From the NCBI GenBank assembly GCA_002422425.1, contig DIVG01000006.1, positions 105,594-169,593 on the forward strand: a DNA stretch of 64,000 nucleotides, given 5' to 3'. The notes under the pieces are model-generated. The model was given only the letters and a program-made list of their open reading frames with translations. It ran no database searches and was not told where the DNA came from. The DNA comes from Akkermansiaceae bacterium UBA6138. GTDB lineage: Bacteria > Verrucomicrobiota > Verrucomicrobiia > Verrucomicrobiales > DEV007. The position numbers were made by a program, and so were the translations under genes. Positions 33,176 to 41,238 of this stretch are shown here, piece by piece (the stretch's first letter is position 1; each line of letters opens with the position of its first letter).

Positions 33176-36100
33176 ATGGCCGAGCAACGCAAGAGTTTCC
33201 CCTTCAGAGATTTCGAACCCACATGGCAGGGCCACTGGGAAGCGAATAAAACCTTCACCGTCCCCAACCCGGGCGACGCGGGATTCGACGCCTCGAAGCC
33301 GAAATACTTTGTCCTCGACATGTTCCCCTACCCGAGCGGATCCGGCCTCCACGTCGGCCACCCCGAGGGCTACACCGCAACCGACATCATCACCCGCTAC
33401 AAGCGGATGCGCGGTTTTAATGTCCTCCACCCCATGGGCTGGGACGCCTTCGGCCTGCCTGCCGAGCAGTATGCGATCAAGACCGGCCAGCATCCCCGCG
33501 TCACGACCGAGGCCAACATCGAGAACTTCCGCCGCCAGCTCAAGGCGATCGGCTTCGCCTACGACTGGGATCGTGAGGTCAACACGACCGATCCCGGCTA
33601 CGTCCGCTGGACCCAGTGGATCTTCCTGCAGCTCTATCAGTCCTACTTTTGTGAAGAGACCAAAAAGGCCCGGCCCGTCAGCGAGCTCGAGGCAAAAGAC
33701 TGGACCCGCGAGCAGATCGACGCCGTTCGCCTCGCCTTTGTCCACGAGGCGCCCGTGAACTGGTCGCCCGATCTCGGCACTGTCCTCGCCAACGAGGAAA
33801 TCGAGGAGTGGAAAGCCAAAGGCCACACCGTCGAGCGCCGTCCCCTGCGCCAGTGGATGCTGCGCATCACCAGCTACGCCGAGCGCCTCATTGACGAACT
33901 CGAGCCTCTCGACTGGCCCGAGGGCATCAAGCTGCTGCAGAAAAACTGGATCGGGAAAAGCGAGGGCGCCGAGGTCGACTTCGACGTCGAGGGACACAAA
34001 GTCACTGTCTTCACGACCCGGCCCGATACCCTTTTCGGAGCCACTTACATGGTCCTCGCCCCCGAGCACCCGCTCGTCGCCACGATCACGACCGCCGGGC
34101 AGCAGGCCGCCGTCGCCGCCTACGTCGAGAACTGCGCGAGCAAGTCCGACATGGACCGCGGCGACCTCAACAAGGACAAGTCCGGCGTCTTCACCGGAGC
34201 TCACGCCGTCAACCCGGTGAATCAGGAAAAGATCCCCGTCTGGATCGCCGACTACGTCATGATGGGCTACGGAACCGGAGCGATCATGGCCGTACCCGCG
34301 CACGACGAGCGGGATTTTGAGTTCGCGAAGAAGTTCGACCTGCCGGTGATCCAGGTCGTCACCGAAGAGAAAAGTAGCATGGGCTTCCAGCCCATGCATC
34401 GTGGCAAGACTCTCGAAATTCGCGAAGGCGCCAAACTCCCCCACTGGACCCAGAACGACGGCACCTATGCGGTGACTTTCCGTCTCGCCGACTCGCTTGC
34501 GCAATCGGTCCTCGACGCCTACCGCTCCGAACGCGATGAACTCTCCGCCGAAGTGAAAAAGAAGGGCGGAAAGATCAGCGCCGAAGACGCCATTCGCCTG
34601 CGCCAACTCTATTCCGAGCGCATCGAAACCTACCTTGATGCGGGAAAGGGAGAATGTTGGCTCGCCCGACCCGAGGTCGCGCAGATCATCGCGTCAGCCC
34701 TGAAGCATTTCGATGGAGAGCGTTACGACCTTCACGCCTGGTGCGTGATGCCCAACCATGTTCATGCGGTTCTCCAGCCACGGGGGGGGCACTCACTCGA
34801 GTCTATCCTGCATTCATGGAAATCATTTACCGCCAACGAGATCAATAAAGCTCTCGGCCGCAGCGGGGAAGTCTGGCAGGCGGAATCTTACGACCATCTT
34901 GTCCGGGACCGTGACGACCTGAACGAACAGATTGCCTACACCCTTAATAATCCGGTAAAAGCGGGACTTGGTGAGTGGGCGTGGGTTGGTTCGGCCTCCT
35001 TGAGTCAAGGGGAGATGCATGGGCAGGATGCCCATGCTACTTCGGATTCCGGCCCGTGCTTCGCGGGCAGTGGTTATGCCGTCAATTCCGGCTTCCTCGA
35101 CGGTCTCCCCACTGCCGAGGCCAAGGCGAAAATCATCGCGTGGCTCGAGGAAAATGGTCTCGGCAAACGCCGCATCCAGTTCAAGCTGCGCGACTGGCTT
35201 TTCTCCCGCCAGCGCTACTGGGGCGAGCCTTTCCCTATCGTGTGGGAAAATGGTCAGCACGCCGCCATTCCCGACAGCGAGCTCCCACTCCTGCAACCCG
35301 AACTCGAGGACTTCAAACCTACCGGCGACCCGCGCGGTCCGCTCATCAAGGCGACCGACTGGATCGCCTACAGCCCCACCGCGCAGCGCGAGACAAACAC
35401 GATGCCGCAGTGGGCCGGCTCGTGCTGGTATTACCTGCGTTACTGCGACCCGAAAAACACGGAACGCTTCATCAGCAAAGAAGCCGAGGCCTACTGGCTC
35501 GGCGGCGGCAGTAAACCCGGCGCGGTCGATCTCTATGTCGGCGGCACCGAGCACGCCGTGCTCCACCTCCTCTACGCCCGCTTCTGGCACAAGGTCCTCT
35601 TTGACCTCGGCCACCTCAGCACGACCGAGCCTTTCCAGAAGCTCGTCAACCAGGGCCTCATCCTCGGCGAGGACGGGCAAAAGATGTCCAAGTCCGTCGG
35701 CAACGTCGTCAATCCCGACGACGTTATCACCGAATACGGAGCCGACTCGCTGCGCCTTTACGAGATGTTCATGGGACCGCTCGAGCAGGTCAAGCCCTGG
35801 TCGATGAAGGGCGTCGAGGGCGTCTACCGCTTCCTCGCTCGCGTCTGGCGGCTCGTCATGGAGACGAATCAGGAAGGCGAATGGGTCCTTAATGCCAAGC
35901 TCGCCGAGATCGATCCTGACAAAGCCACCAACAAGGTCGTCCACGCGACGATCAAGAAGGTGGGCGAGGACATCGACGCGATGAGCTTCAACACCGCCAT
36001 CGCCCAGATGATGGTCTGCACCAACGAGCTCACCAAACTCGAGTCCGTCCCGGTCTCGTCCGTGGTGCTGCTGTTGCAGGTCCTTAATCCCTTTGCTCCC

Positions 36101-36403
36101 CATCTCAGCGAAGAGCTCAACGCCACCCTCGCCGCCGCTTTCCCGGGCGTGACCAAAGCCGATCTCGCGAACCAGCCCTGGCCCGTTTTTGATCCCGCCT
36201 GTCTTATCGAAGACGAGATCGAGATCGTCCTCCAGGTCAACGGCAAGGTGCGGGACAAACTTTTCGTTGCCAACGGTGCCTCGAATGAGGAAGTCGAAAA
36301 GCTCTCCCTCGCCAGCGAAAAGGTGAAGGCCTTCATCGACGGCCTCACCGTGCGAAAAGTCATCGTCGTCCCCGGCCGCCTCGTCAACGTCGTCGCAAAC
36401 TGA
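33176..36403 (+). CDS. leuS: Leucyl-tRNA synthetase with in-frame transposase insertion
   Basis: Charges tRNA-Leu in the cytoplasm. 1075 residues against about 850-870 normally. HIGH-type site HVGH (near 60), KMSKS and both halves of the enzyme are intact. After the end of the CP1 editing-domain segment GTGAIMAVPAHDERDFEFAKKFDLPVI, about 225 foreign residues (about 399-623) appear before the native sequence resumes at CFAGSGYAVNSGFLDGL. The foreign part is a RAYT transposase (Y1_Tnp) with NHVH at 527-530 and the probable catalytic Tyr588, bounded by REP palindromes. No stop or frameshift breaks the frame. The insertion is in a loop that varies in length in other LeuRS proteins, so function may survive. 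Confidence 0.95.
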   Translation: MAEQRKSFPFRDFEPTWQGHWEANKTFTVPNPGDAGFDASKPKYFVLDMFPYPSGSGLHVGHPEGYTATDIITRYKRMRGFNVLHPMGWDAFGLPAEQYAIKTGQHPRVTTEANIENFRRQLKAIGFAYDWDREVNTTDPGYVRWTQWIFLQLYQSYFCEETKKARPVSELEAKDWTREQIDAVRLAFVHEAPVNWSPDLGTVLANEEIEEWKAKGHTVERRPLRQWMLRITSYAERLIDELEPLDWPEGIKLLQKNWIGKSEGAEVDFDVEGHKVTVFTTRPDTLFGATYMVLAPEHPLVATITTAGQQAAVAAYVENCASKSDMDRGDLNKDKSGVFTGAHAVNPVNQEKIPVWIADYVMMGYGTGAIMAVPAHDERDFEFAKKFDLPVIQVVTEEKSSMGFQPMHRGKTLEIREGAKLPHWTQNDGTYAVTFRLADSLAQSVLDAYRSERDELSAEVKKKGGKISAEDAIRLRQLYSERIETYLDAGKGECWLARPEVAQIIASALKHFDGERYDLHAWCVMPNHVHAVLQPRGGHSLESILHSWKSFTANEINKALGRSGEVWQAESYDHLVRDRDDLNEQIAYTLNNPVKAGLGEWAWVGSASLSQGEMHGQDAHATSDSGPCFAGSGYAVNSGFLDGLPTAEAKAKIIAWLEENGLGKRRIQFKLRDWLFSRQRYWGEPFPIVWENGQHAAIPDSELPLLQPELEDFKPTGDPRGPLIKATDWIAYSPTAQRETNTMPQWAGSCWYYLRYCDPKNTERFISKEAEAYWLGGGSKPGAVDLYVGGTEHAVLHLLYARFWHKVLFDLGHLSTTEPFQKLVNQGLILGEDGQKMSKSVGNVVNPDDVITEYGADSLRLYEMFMGPLEQVKPWSMKGVEGVYRFLARVWRLVMETNQEGEWVLNAKLAEIDPDKATNKVVHATIKKVGEDIDAMSFNTAIAQMMVCTNELTKLESVPVSSVVLLLQVLNPFAPHLSEELNATLAAAFPGVTKADLANQPWPVFDPACLIEDEIEIVLQVNGKVRDKLFVANGASNEEVEKLSLASEKVKAFIDGLTVRKVIVVPGRLVNVVAN
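34377..34397 (+). repeat. REP-like palindrome, left end of the leuS element
   Basis: A perfect 9-bp stem GCATGGGCT / AGCCCATGC with loop TCC, preceded by GTA. Read with GTA at its 5' side it points rightward; its partner at 35017-35037 is the inverted form. It encodes a peptide of the SMGFQPMHRG type. Confidence 0.88.
35017..35037 (-). repeat. REP-like palindrome, right end of the leuS element
   Basis: A perfect 9-bp stem GCATGGGCA / TGCCCATGC with loop GGA, followed by TAC. Read on the minus strand it begins GTAGCATGGGC like the left copy, so the two form an inverted pair around the transposase. Confidence 0.88.
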
Positions 36404-36462
36404 CCCCGGCTACAGCACCCACCCTCTTTACTCGACGACCTAAGCCTGTTAGCGTATGCGTC

Positions 36463-38106
36463 ATGCAACGACGCGACTGGATCAAGGGCACCTCGGCTAC
36501 CGCACTGGCACTTCTCAGCACCCGATGGATCGCGACCGCGCAGGCGGCCGATGCCCTGACGAGCCGTTTTCCGGCCCTCGCCGATCTCGCCCTCGCGAAG
36601 GCGACCGAGCTCGGCGCGTCTTTCGCCGACCTGCGCCTCATGCAGACCGAGCGCGAGTCGCTCTTCGTGCGGGAGGAAATGGTCCAGGGCGTCGACGCCG
36701 GATCCTCGCTCGGCTGCTCCGTCCGCGTCCTCGTGCGGGGCGCGTGGGGCTTCGCCGCGAGTGAGGAGATTTCCGAAAAACGCGTCCTTCAACTCGTTGA
36801 ATCCGCCATCGCTATCGCGAAGGGCCAGGCCGGATGGCGGAAGCAGCCCATCGAGATCGAGACCCTGCCCGCCCACACCGGACGCTGGGACATGCCCGTC
36901 AAAATCGACCCCTTTACCATTTCCCTCGAAGAAAAAGTCGAGCGTCTCCTCGACATCAACCGTGCCGCCCTCGGCAAGGGCGCCAGCTACTGCAACTCGC
37001 AGGTCTCCACCGTACGCGAACGCAAATGGCTCGCCAACACCTACGGCACCCGCATCGAGCAATCGCGCGTGCGCCTCCATCCCGGCTTCAGCATTACCCT
37101 CGTCGATCCGAAAAAGGGCGGGTTCGCCTCCCGCGCCAGCATGCGGCCTCCGCGCGGGGCCGGCTACGAACACCTCAGCGAGTGGGATGCCGCCGCCGAA
37201 GCCGCCCTCGCCGTCGAGCAGGCCCGCGAGAAGATGGCCGCTCCCTCCGTCACGCCCGGGAAATTGGATCTCGTCATTGCCCCCAGCAATCTCTGGCTCA
37301 CCATTCACGAGACCGTCGGCCATCCCACCGAACTCGACCGCGCCCTCGGCTACGAGGCGAACTTTGCCGGGACCTCCTTCTGCACCCCCGACAAGCTCGA
37401 CTCGCTCCAGTACGGCAGTGAGATCGTCAATCTCATCGCCGACCGCAGCGCCGTCGGCGGGCTCTCCACGGTCGGTTGGGACGATGACGGCGTGCAGACA
37501 GCGGGGAAAGAATTCCCCATCGTGAAAGACGGCGTTTTCCGCAACTTCCAAATGGCACTCGGCCAGGCCGCCCTCATCGGACGCGAGGGAGGCTCGAACG
37601 GCTGCGCCTATTCCGACAGCTTCGACGCCTTTCCCCTTCAGCGCATGCCCAACATTTCCCTGCAGCCCGGCAAGGACGCGGCCGTCACCGCCGAGAGCCT
37701 CATCGCCGATGTCGAGGACGGCATTTACATCGACGGGAACGGGAGCTGGAGCATCGATCAGCAGCGCTACAACTTTCAGTTCACCGGCCAGGTCTTCCAC
37801 CGCATCCGCAACGGCAAACTCGACGGCATGTTCCGCGACGTCGCCTATCAGGGGAACTCGGTCGACTTCTGGAAAGCCTGCGACGGACTCGGCGGCGAGT
37901 CGACCTACGAACTCGGCGGCGCCTTCAACTGCGGCAAAGGCCAGCCGCAGCAGGTCGCCCCCGTCTCCCACGGTGCCGTGCCCGCGAGGTTCCGCCAGAT
38001 CAACGTCCTCAACACCGCGCAGGAGTCAGGCAAAGACATCGCCTCCGCCATCCAGGGCCTCCCCACCCAAAGCGGCGATTGCAGCGGCGCGAGAGAGTGG
38101 GCGTGA
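36463..38106 (+). CDS. TldD-like metallopeptidase with Tat-type leader
   Basis: 547 residues. The TldD/PmbA family fold is clear, with the zinc motif HETVGH (HExxxH) followed by PTELDRALGYEANFAGTSF and later DGIYIDGNGSWSIDQQRYNFQF. It starts with MQRRDWIKGTSATALALLST and an AQAADA cleavage-like site, a Tat-style leader. Canonical TldD is cytoplasmic, where TldD/TldE mature microcins and degrade CcdA, so export is unusual. It pairs with the PmbA/TldE-like gene 156 bp downstream. Confidence 0.88.
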   Translation: MQRRDWIKGTSATALALLSTRWIATAQAADALTSRFPALADLALAKATELGASFADLRLMQTERESLFVREEMVQGVDAGSSLGCSVRVLVRGAWGFAASEEISEKRVLQLVESAIAIAKGQAGWRKQPIEIETLPAHTGRWDMPVKIDPFTISLEEKVERLLDINRAALGKGASYCNSQVSTVRERKWLANTYGTRIEQSRVRLHPGFSITLVDPKKGGFASRASMRPPRGAGYEHLSEWDAAAEAALAVEQAREKMAAPSVTPGKLDLVIAPSNLWLTIHETVGHPTELDRALGYEANFAGTSFCTPDKLDSLQYGSEIVNLIADRSAVGGLSTVGWDDDGVQTAGKEFPIVKDGVFRNFQMALGQAALIGREGGSNGCAYSDSFDAFPLQRMPNISLQPGKDAAVTAESLIADVEDGIYIDGNGSWSIDQQRYNFQFTGQVFHRIRNGKLDGMFRDVAYQGNSVDFWKACDGLGGESTYELGGAFNCGKGQPQQVAPVSHGAVPARFRQINVLNTAQESGKDIASAIQGLPTQSGDCSGAREWA

Positions 38107-38169
38107 GGCGACCGGCGCTCTTGAAAGAAGACACAGATTGCCACAGATGAAGAGAGATTTTACAGATTC

Positions 38170-38254
38170 TGACTCCTGATTAACTTCGTTTCACTCCGTC
38201 TACCCGCTGCGCGTGTTCCTGATTCTTGACTCCTGACTCCTGACTCCTGACTCC
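38170..38254. repeat. Heptanucleotide array between the TldD and PmbA-like genes
   Basis: Four perfect TGACTCC units and one variant occupy 38220-38254, ending 8 bp before the ATG at 38263. Another TGACTCC-TGATTAA pair lies at 38170-38183, with unrelated sequence between. Confidence 0.82.
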
Positions 38255-38262
38255 TCCCCCCC

Positions 38263-39588
38263 ATGCCCTCCGAAACCGAATCCCTCTGCTCCAAAATCCT
38301 CGGCCTTGTCAAAGCCGATGCGTCCGAGCTCTACGTCAGTGACTCCGAGGACCTCCTCCTTCGCTCGGCGAACAATGACATCACGTCGAACGGGCTCATT
38401 GACCGCATCTCTATCAGTCTTTCGGTGAGCTTTGGAAAACGCTCCGCCTCCATCTCCGTCAATCAGACCGACGACGAAACGCTGCGTGCCGCCGTTGCCA
38501 AGGTCGAGGCCATGGCAAAGCTTGCGCCCGAAGATCCCGAGCACCTCCCGCCGGTCGAGCCGGGCACCTACGCGACGCCTCTGACCTGGTCAGACGCCAC
38601 CGCCGCAATGACTCCGGAGGAGGCGCTCGCGCAGTTGCGACCCGTCATCGAGGCCGCCCGCACCGCCGGAGTCGATAGCGCCGGCTACCTCGAACGCTCC
38701 GTCAACGGCTCGGCCTACGCGAACAGCCGCGGTGTTTTCATTTTTGAACGCAGCACCAGCGTCGGCTTTTCCCTGACCGCCCGCACCGCCGCCGGACGCG
38801 GATCCGGCTGGGCGAGCACCCAGGTCACCGATGCCGGCGCCCTCGACCTCGGTCCCGTCGGCGAACGCGCCATCGCCAAGGCCCTCGCCTCGCGCGACGC
38901 CATCGAGCGCCCCGCCGGACGCTCTACCGTCGTCCTCGAGGCCGCCGCCGCCCGCGATCTCCTCGGCCTGCTCTCGTGGGGACTCGATCGTCGCGACTTT
39001 GACGAAGGACGAAGCTTCCTCAACGGTCTCGTCAAGGAAGGCGAGGATCCCATCGGCAAGGCGCTCTTCGGCGAGCGGGCCACCGTCTTTTCGGATCCGC
39101 TCTACGCGGCCGCGCCGTCCGGCATTCATCAAAGCGGGCTCCCCCTCGAGCGCACCACATGGATTGAAAACGGCGTTCTCAAAAACCTGCCCGTGGGCCG
39201 TTTCTGGGCGCAGCAACAGGGAATCGCCCCGCAGCCCTGGCCGGGTAATCTCATCATGCCGGGCGAGGGCAAGTCGCTCGACGAACTCATCGCCGGGGTC
39301 GAAGACGGGGTCCTCATCACCCGGCTCTGGTATCTCCGCATGGTCCAGCCCGAGTCCCTCCTCTACACCGGTCTCACCCGGGACGGGACCTTTGCAATCA
39401 AGGATGGCAAAATCGCCGGACCCGTGAAAAATTTCCGCTTCAACGAGACTCCCGTGAACGTCCTCAGGAACATCGTCGCAAGCGGCTCACCCGAGCGCGT
39501 CCTCGGCAGTGAGAGCCGGATGCCCATGCACGTGCCGCCGCTTGTCGTGGAGAATTTTAATTTGTCCTCGGTTTCAGATGCCAGTTAG
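38263..39588 (+). CDS. TldE/PmbA-like protein
   Basis: 441 residues of the TldD/PmbA family without the HExxxH zinc motif, as expected for the TldE-type partner. Features: SELYVSDSEDLLLRSANNDITSNG at the start, GYLERSVNGSAYANSRGVF in the middle, and NLIMPGEGKSLDELIAGVEDGVLITRLWYLR followed by TRDGTFAIKDGKI near the end. There is no leader peptide, whereas its partner has one, so co-localisation is uncertain. Probably co-transcribed with the TldD-like gene across the repeat. Confidence 0.87.
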   Translation: MPSETESLCSKILGLVKADASELYVSDSEDLLLRSANNDITSNGLIDRISISLSVSFGKRSASISVNQTDDETLRAAVAKVEAMAKLAPEDPEHLPPVEPGTYATPLTWSDATAAMTPEEALAQLRPVIEAARTAGVDSAGYLERSVNGSAYANSRGVFIFERSTSVGFSLTARTAAGRGSGWASTQVTDAGALDLGPVGERAIAKALASRDAIERPAGRSTVVLEAAAARDLLGLLSWGLDRRDFDEGRSFLNGLVKEGEDPIGKALFGERATVFSDPLYAAAPSGIHQSGLPLERTTWIENGVLKNLPVGRFWAQQQGIAPQPWPGNLIMPGEGKSLDELIAGVEDGVLITRLWYLRMVQPESLLYTGLTRDGTFAIKDGKIAGPVKNFRFNETPVNVLRNIVASGSPERVLGSESRMPMHVPPLVVENFNLSSVSDAS

Positions 39589-39701
39589 GAGCCTCCGCCG
39601 TCACGGCCCTCTCTGATGACAAGTGGTGAACGCCGAACCAACGATTAATTCTTCTCCTGCGGAGGAAAGAGGGGCAAAGCGGTGTTAAACCGGAAAGACC
39701 C

Positions 39702-41195
39702 TCACGGCAAACGCGTCACCCCCATCAGGAACTTGTCACACTCGCGTGCGGCTCCGCGGCCTTCGTTGATGGCCCAGACGACGAGCGACTGACCGCGGCG
39801 CATGTCACCGGCGGCGAAGATGCCTTCGATACTGGTGGTAAACGTGCCGTGTTCGGCTTTGACGTTGGAACGGGCGTCGGTCTCGAGGGCGAACTGCTCG
39901 ACGATAGTCTGCTCGGGTCCCATGAAGCCCATCGCGAGGAGGGCGAGCTGGGCGGGGATGACGCGGGCGGTGCCTTCGACTTCCTTGGGAGAGAATCGGC
40001 CGCCGTCGTTGACCCACTCGATGTTGCAGATCTCGAGTCCGGAGAGATTGCCGGCCTCGTCTTTGAGGAAACGCTTCGTCGAAACGAGATACTGACGGGG
40101 ATCGGCACCCTGGACAGCGGCGGCTTCCTCCTGCCCGTAGTCCATCTTGTAAACCTTGGGCCACTCGGGCCAGGGATTATTGGCGGCCCGCTCCATCGGA
40201 GGCTGGGGCATGATCTCAAGCTGAATGACGCTCTTGCAGCCGTGACGCAGGCTCGTGCCGACGCAGTCAGTCCCGGTGTCACCACCGCCGATGACCACGA
40301 CGTCTTTACCCTTCGCATTGAGGGCGGGAATGGTGCCGTCAAACTGGTGATCAAGCTGGTAGCTGGTGTTCGCGGTGAGAAACTCCATCGCAAGGTGAAT
40401 GCCGTTGGCATCGCGTCCCTCGATGGGGAGGTCGCGTCCGAGAGTGGCGCCGCAGCAGAGGACGATGGCATCGAAGTCTTTGCGGAGCTTTTCCGCAGTC
40501 CACTCGGCATCGCTACCGATGGAGACGCCGGTCTTGAAGACGACACCCTCTTCGGCCATGAGGTCGACGCGACGCTGCACGACCTCTTCTTTGTCGAGTT
40601 TCATGTTGGGAATGCCATACATGAGGAGCCCGCCGATGCGATCGGCGCGCTCGAAGACAGTGACGGCATGGCCGGCCTGATTGAGCTGATCGGCGCAGGC
40701 GAGACCGGCGGGGCCGGAACCGACCACGGCGACTTTTTTCCCGGTGCGGATCGCCGGGATGCGGGGGACGACCCAGCCTTCCTCCCAGCCTTTATCGATG
40801 ATGGCGCACTCGTTGTTTTTGATCGTCACGGGCGGCTCGATGACCCCGAGGACGCACGAACCCTCGCAGGGAGCGGGGCAGACGCGGCCGGTGAACTCGG
40901 GGAAGTTGTTTGTCTTGTGGAGACGCTCAAGGGCTTCCTTCCAGCGACCACGGTAGATGAGGTCGTTCCACTCGGGGATGAGGTTGTTGACGGGGCACCC
41001 GCTCGCCATTCCGGAAACGATGTGTCCAGTATGGCAGAAAGGCGTGCCGCAGTCCATGCAGCGGGCGCCCTGGGCGCGACGCTCTTTTTCATCGCCGTGG
41101 ATTTTAAATTCCTTCCAAGTCTTGAGACGTTCGATAGGGTCGATTTCGGAATCGGTCTGACGATCGATTTCCATGAATCCGGTAGGTTTGCCCAT
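39702..41195 (-). CDS. gltD: Glutamate synthase small subunit
   Basis: 497 residues. The N-terminal cysteine clusters for two [4Fe-4S] centres are present (CMDCGTPFCHTG, GCPVNNLIP, CPAPCEGSCVLG). An FAD site follows (VAVVGSGPAGLACADQL) and an NADPH site (VVVIGGGDTGTDCVG). It delivers electrons from NADPH to the large subunit for glutamine + 2-oxoglutarate to two glutamates. It lies 43 bp downstream of the minus-strand gltB, so the pair is an operon. It is the only small subunit visible although two large subunits are present. Confidence 0.95.
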   Translation of the reverse strand: MGKPTGFMEIDRQTDSEIDPIERLKTWKEFKIHGDEKERRAQGARCMDCGTPFCHTGHIVSGMASGCPVNNLIPEWNDLIYRGRWKEALERLHKTNNFPEFTGRVCPAPCEGSCVLGVIEPPVTIKNNECAIIDKGWEEGWVVPRIPAIRTGKKVAVVGSGPAGLACADQLNQAGHAVTVFERADRIGGLLMYGIPNMKLDKEEVVQRRVDLMAEEGVVFKTGVSIGSDAEWTAEKLRKDFDAIVLCCGATLGRDLPIEGRDANGIHLAMEFLTANTSYQLDHQFDGTIPALNAKGKDVVVIGGGDTGTDCVGTSLRHGCKSVIQLEIMPQPPMERAANNPWPEWPKVYKMDYGQEEAAAVQGADPRQYLVSTKRFLKDEAGNLSGLEICNIEWVNDGGRFSPKEVEGTARVIPAQLALLAMGFMGPEQTIVEQFALETDARSNVKAEHGTFTTSIEGIFAAGDMRRGQSLVVWAINEGRGAARECDKFLMGVTRLP

Positions 41196-41238
41196 GATGT
41201 AGTAACGTAGAAAAGATTAGAATAAAAATAAGGGGGGA

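Larger units (their letters stand above)
34374..35040 (+). mobile_element. REP-RAYT element inside leuS
   Basis: A REP-associated tyrosine transposase open frame flanked by two inverted REP-like palindromes, fused in frame to leuS at both ends. Family features: LPHWTQNDGTYAVTFRLADSL, CWLARPEVAQIIASALKHFDG, the HUH-type motif in CVMPNHVHAVLQP, LHSWKSFTANEINK and YTLNNPVKAGL with the predicted nucleophilic Tyr. No ATG lies in the transposase proper ahead of the HUH motif; the nearest in-frame ATGs (34379, 34394) are inside the left palindrome, so an independent transposase product would have to start in the REP. RAYTs nick single-stranded REP DNA and are usually single-copy, host-tolerated genes. 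Confidence 0.9.

Noticed and set aside
34379..35041. Frameshift or assembly error in leuS
   Set aside because: The reading frame is continuous over both borders, both REP ends are intact and the transposase motifs are in order; a genuine insertion is the simpler reading, although read-level verification is worthwhile.
35869..37971. Open frame of 700 codons antisense to leuS and tldD
   Set aside because: Crosses two real genes on the other strand and resembles no protein.
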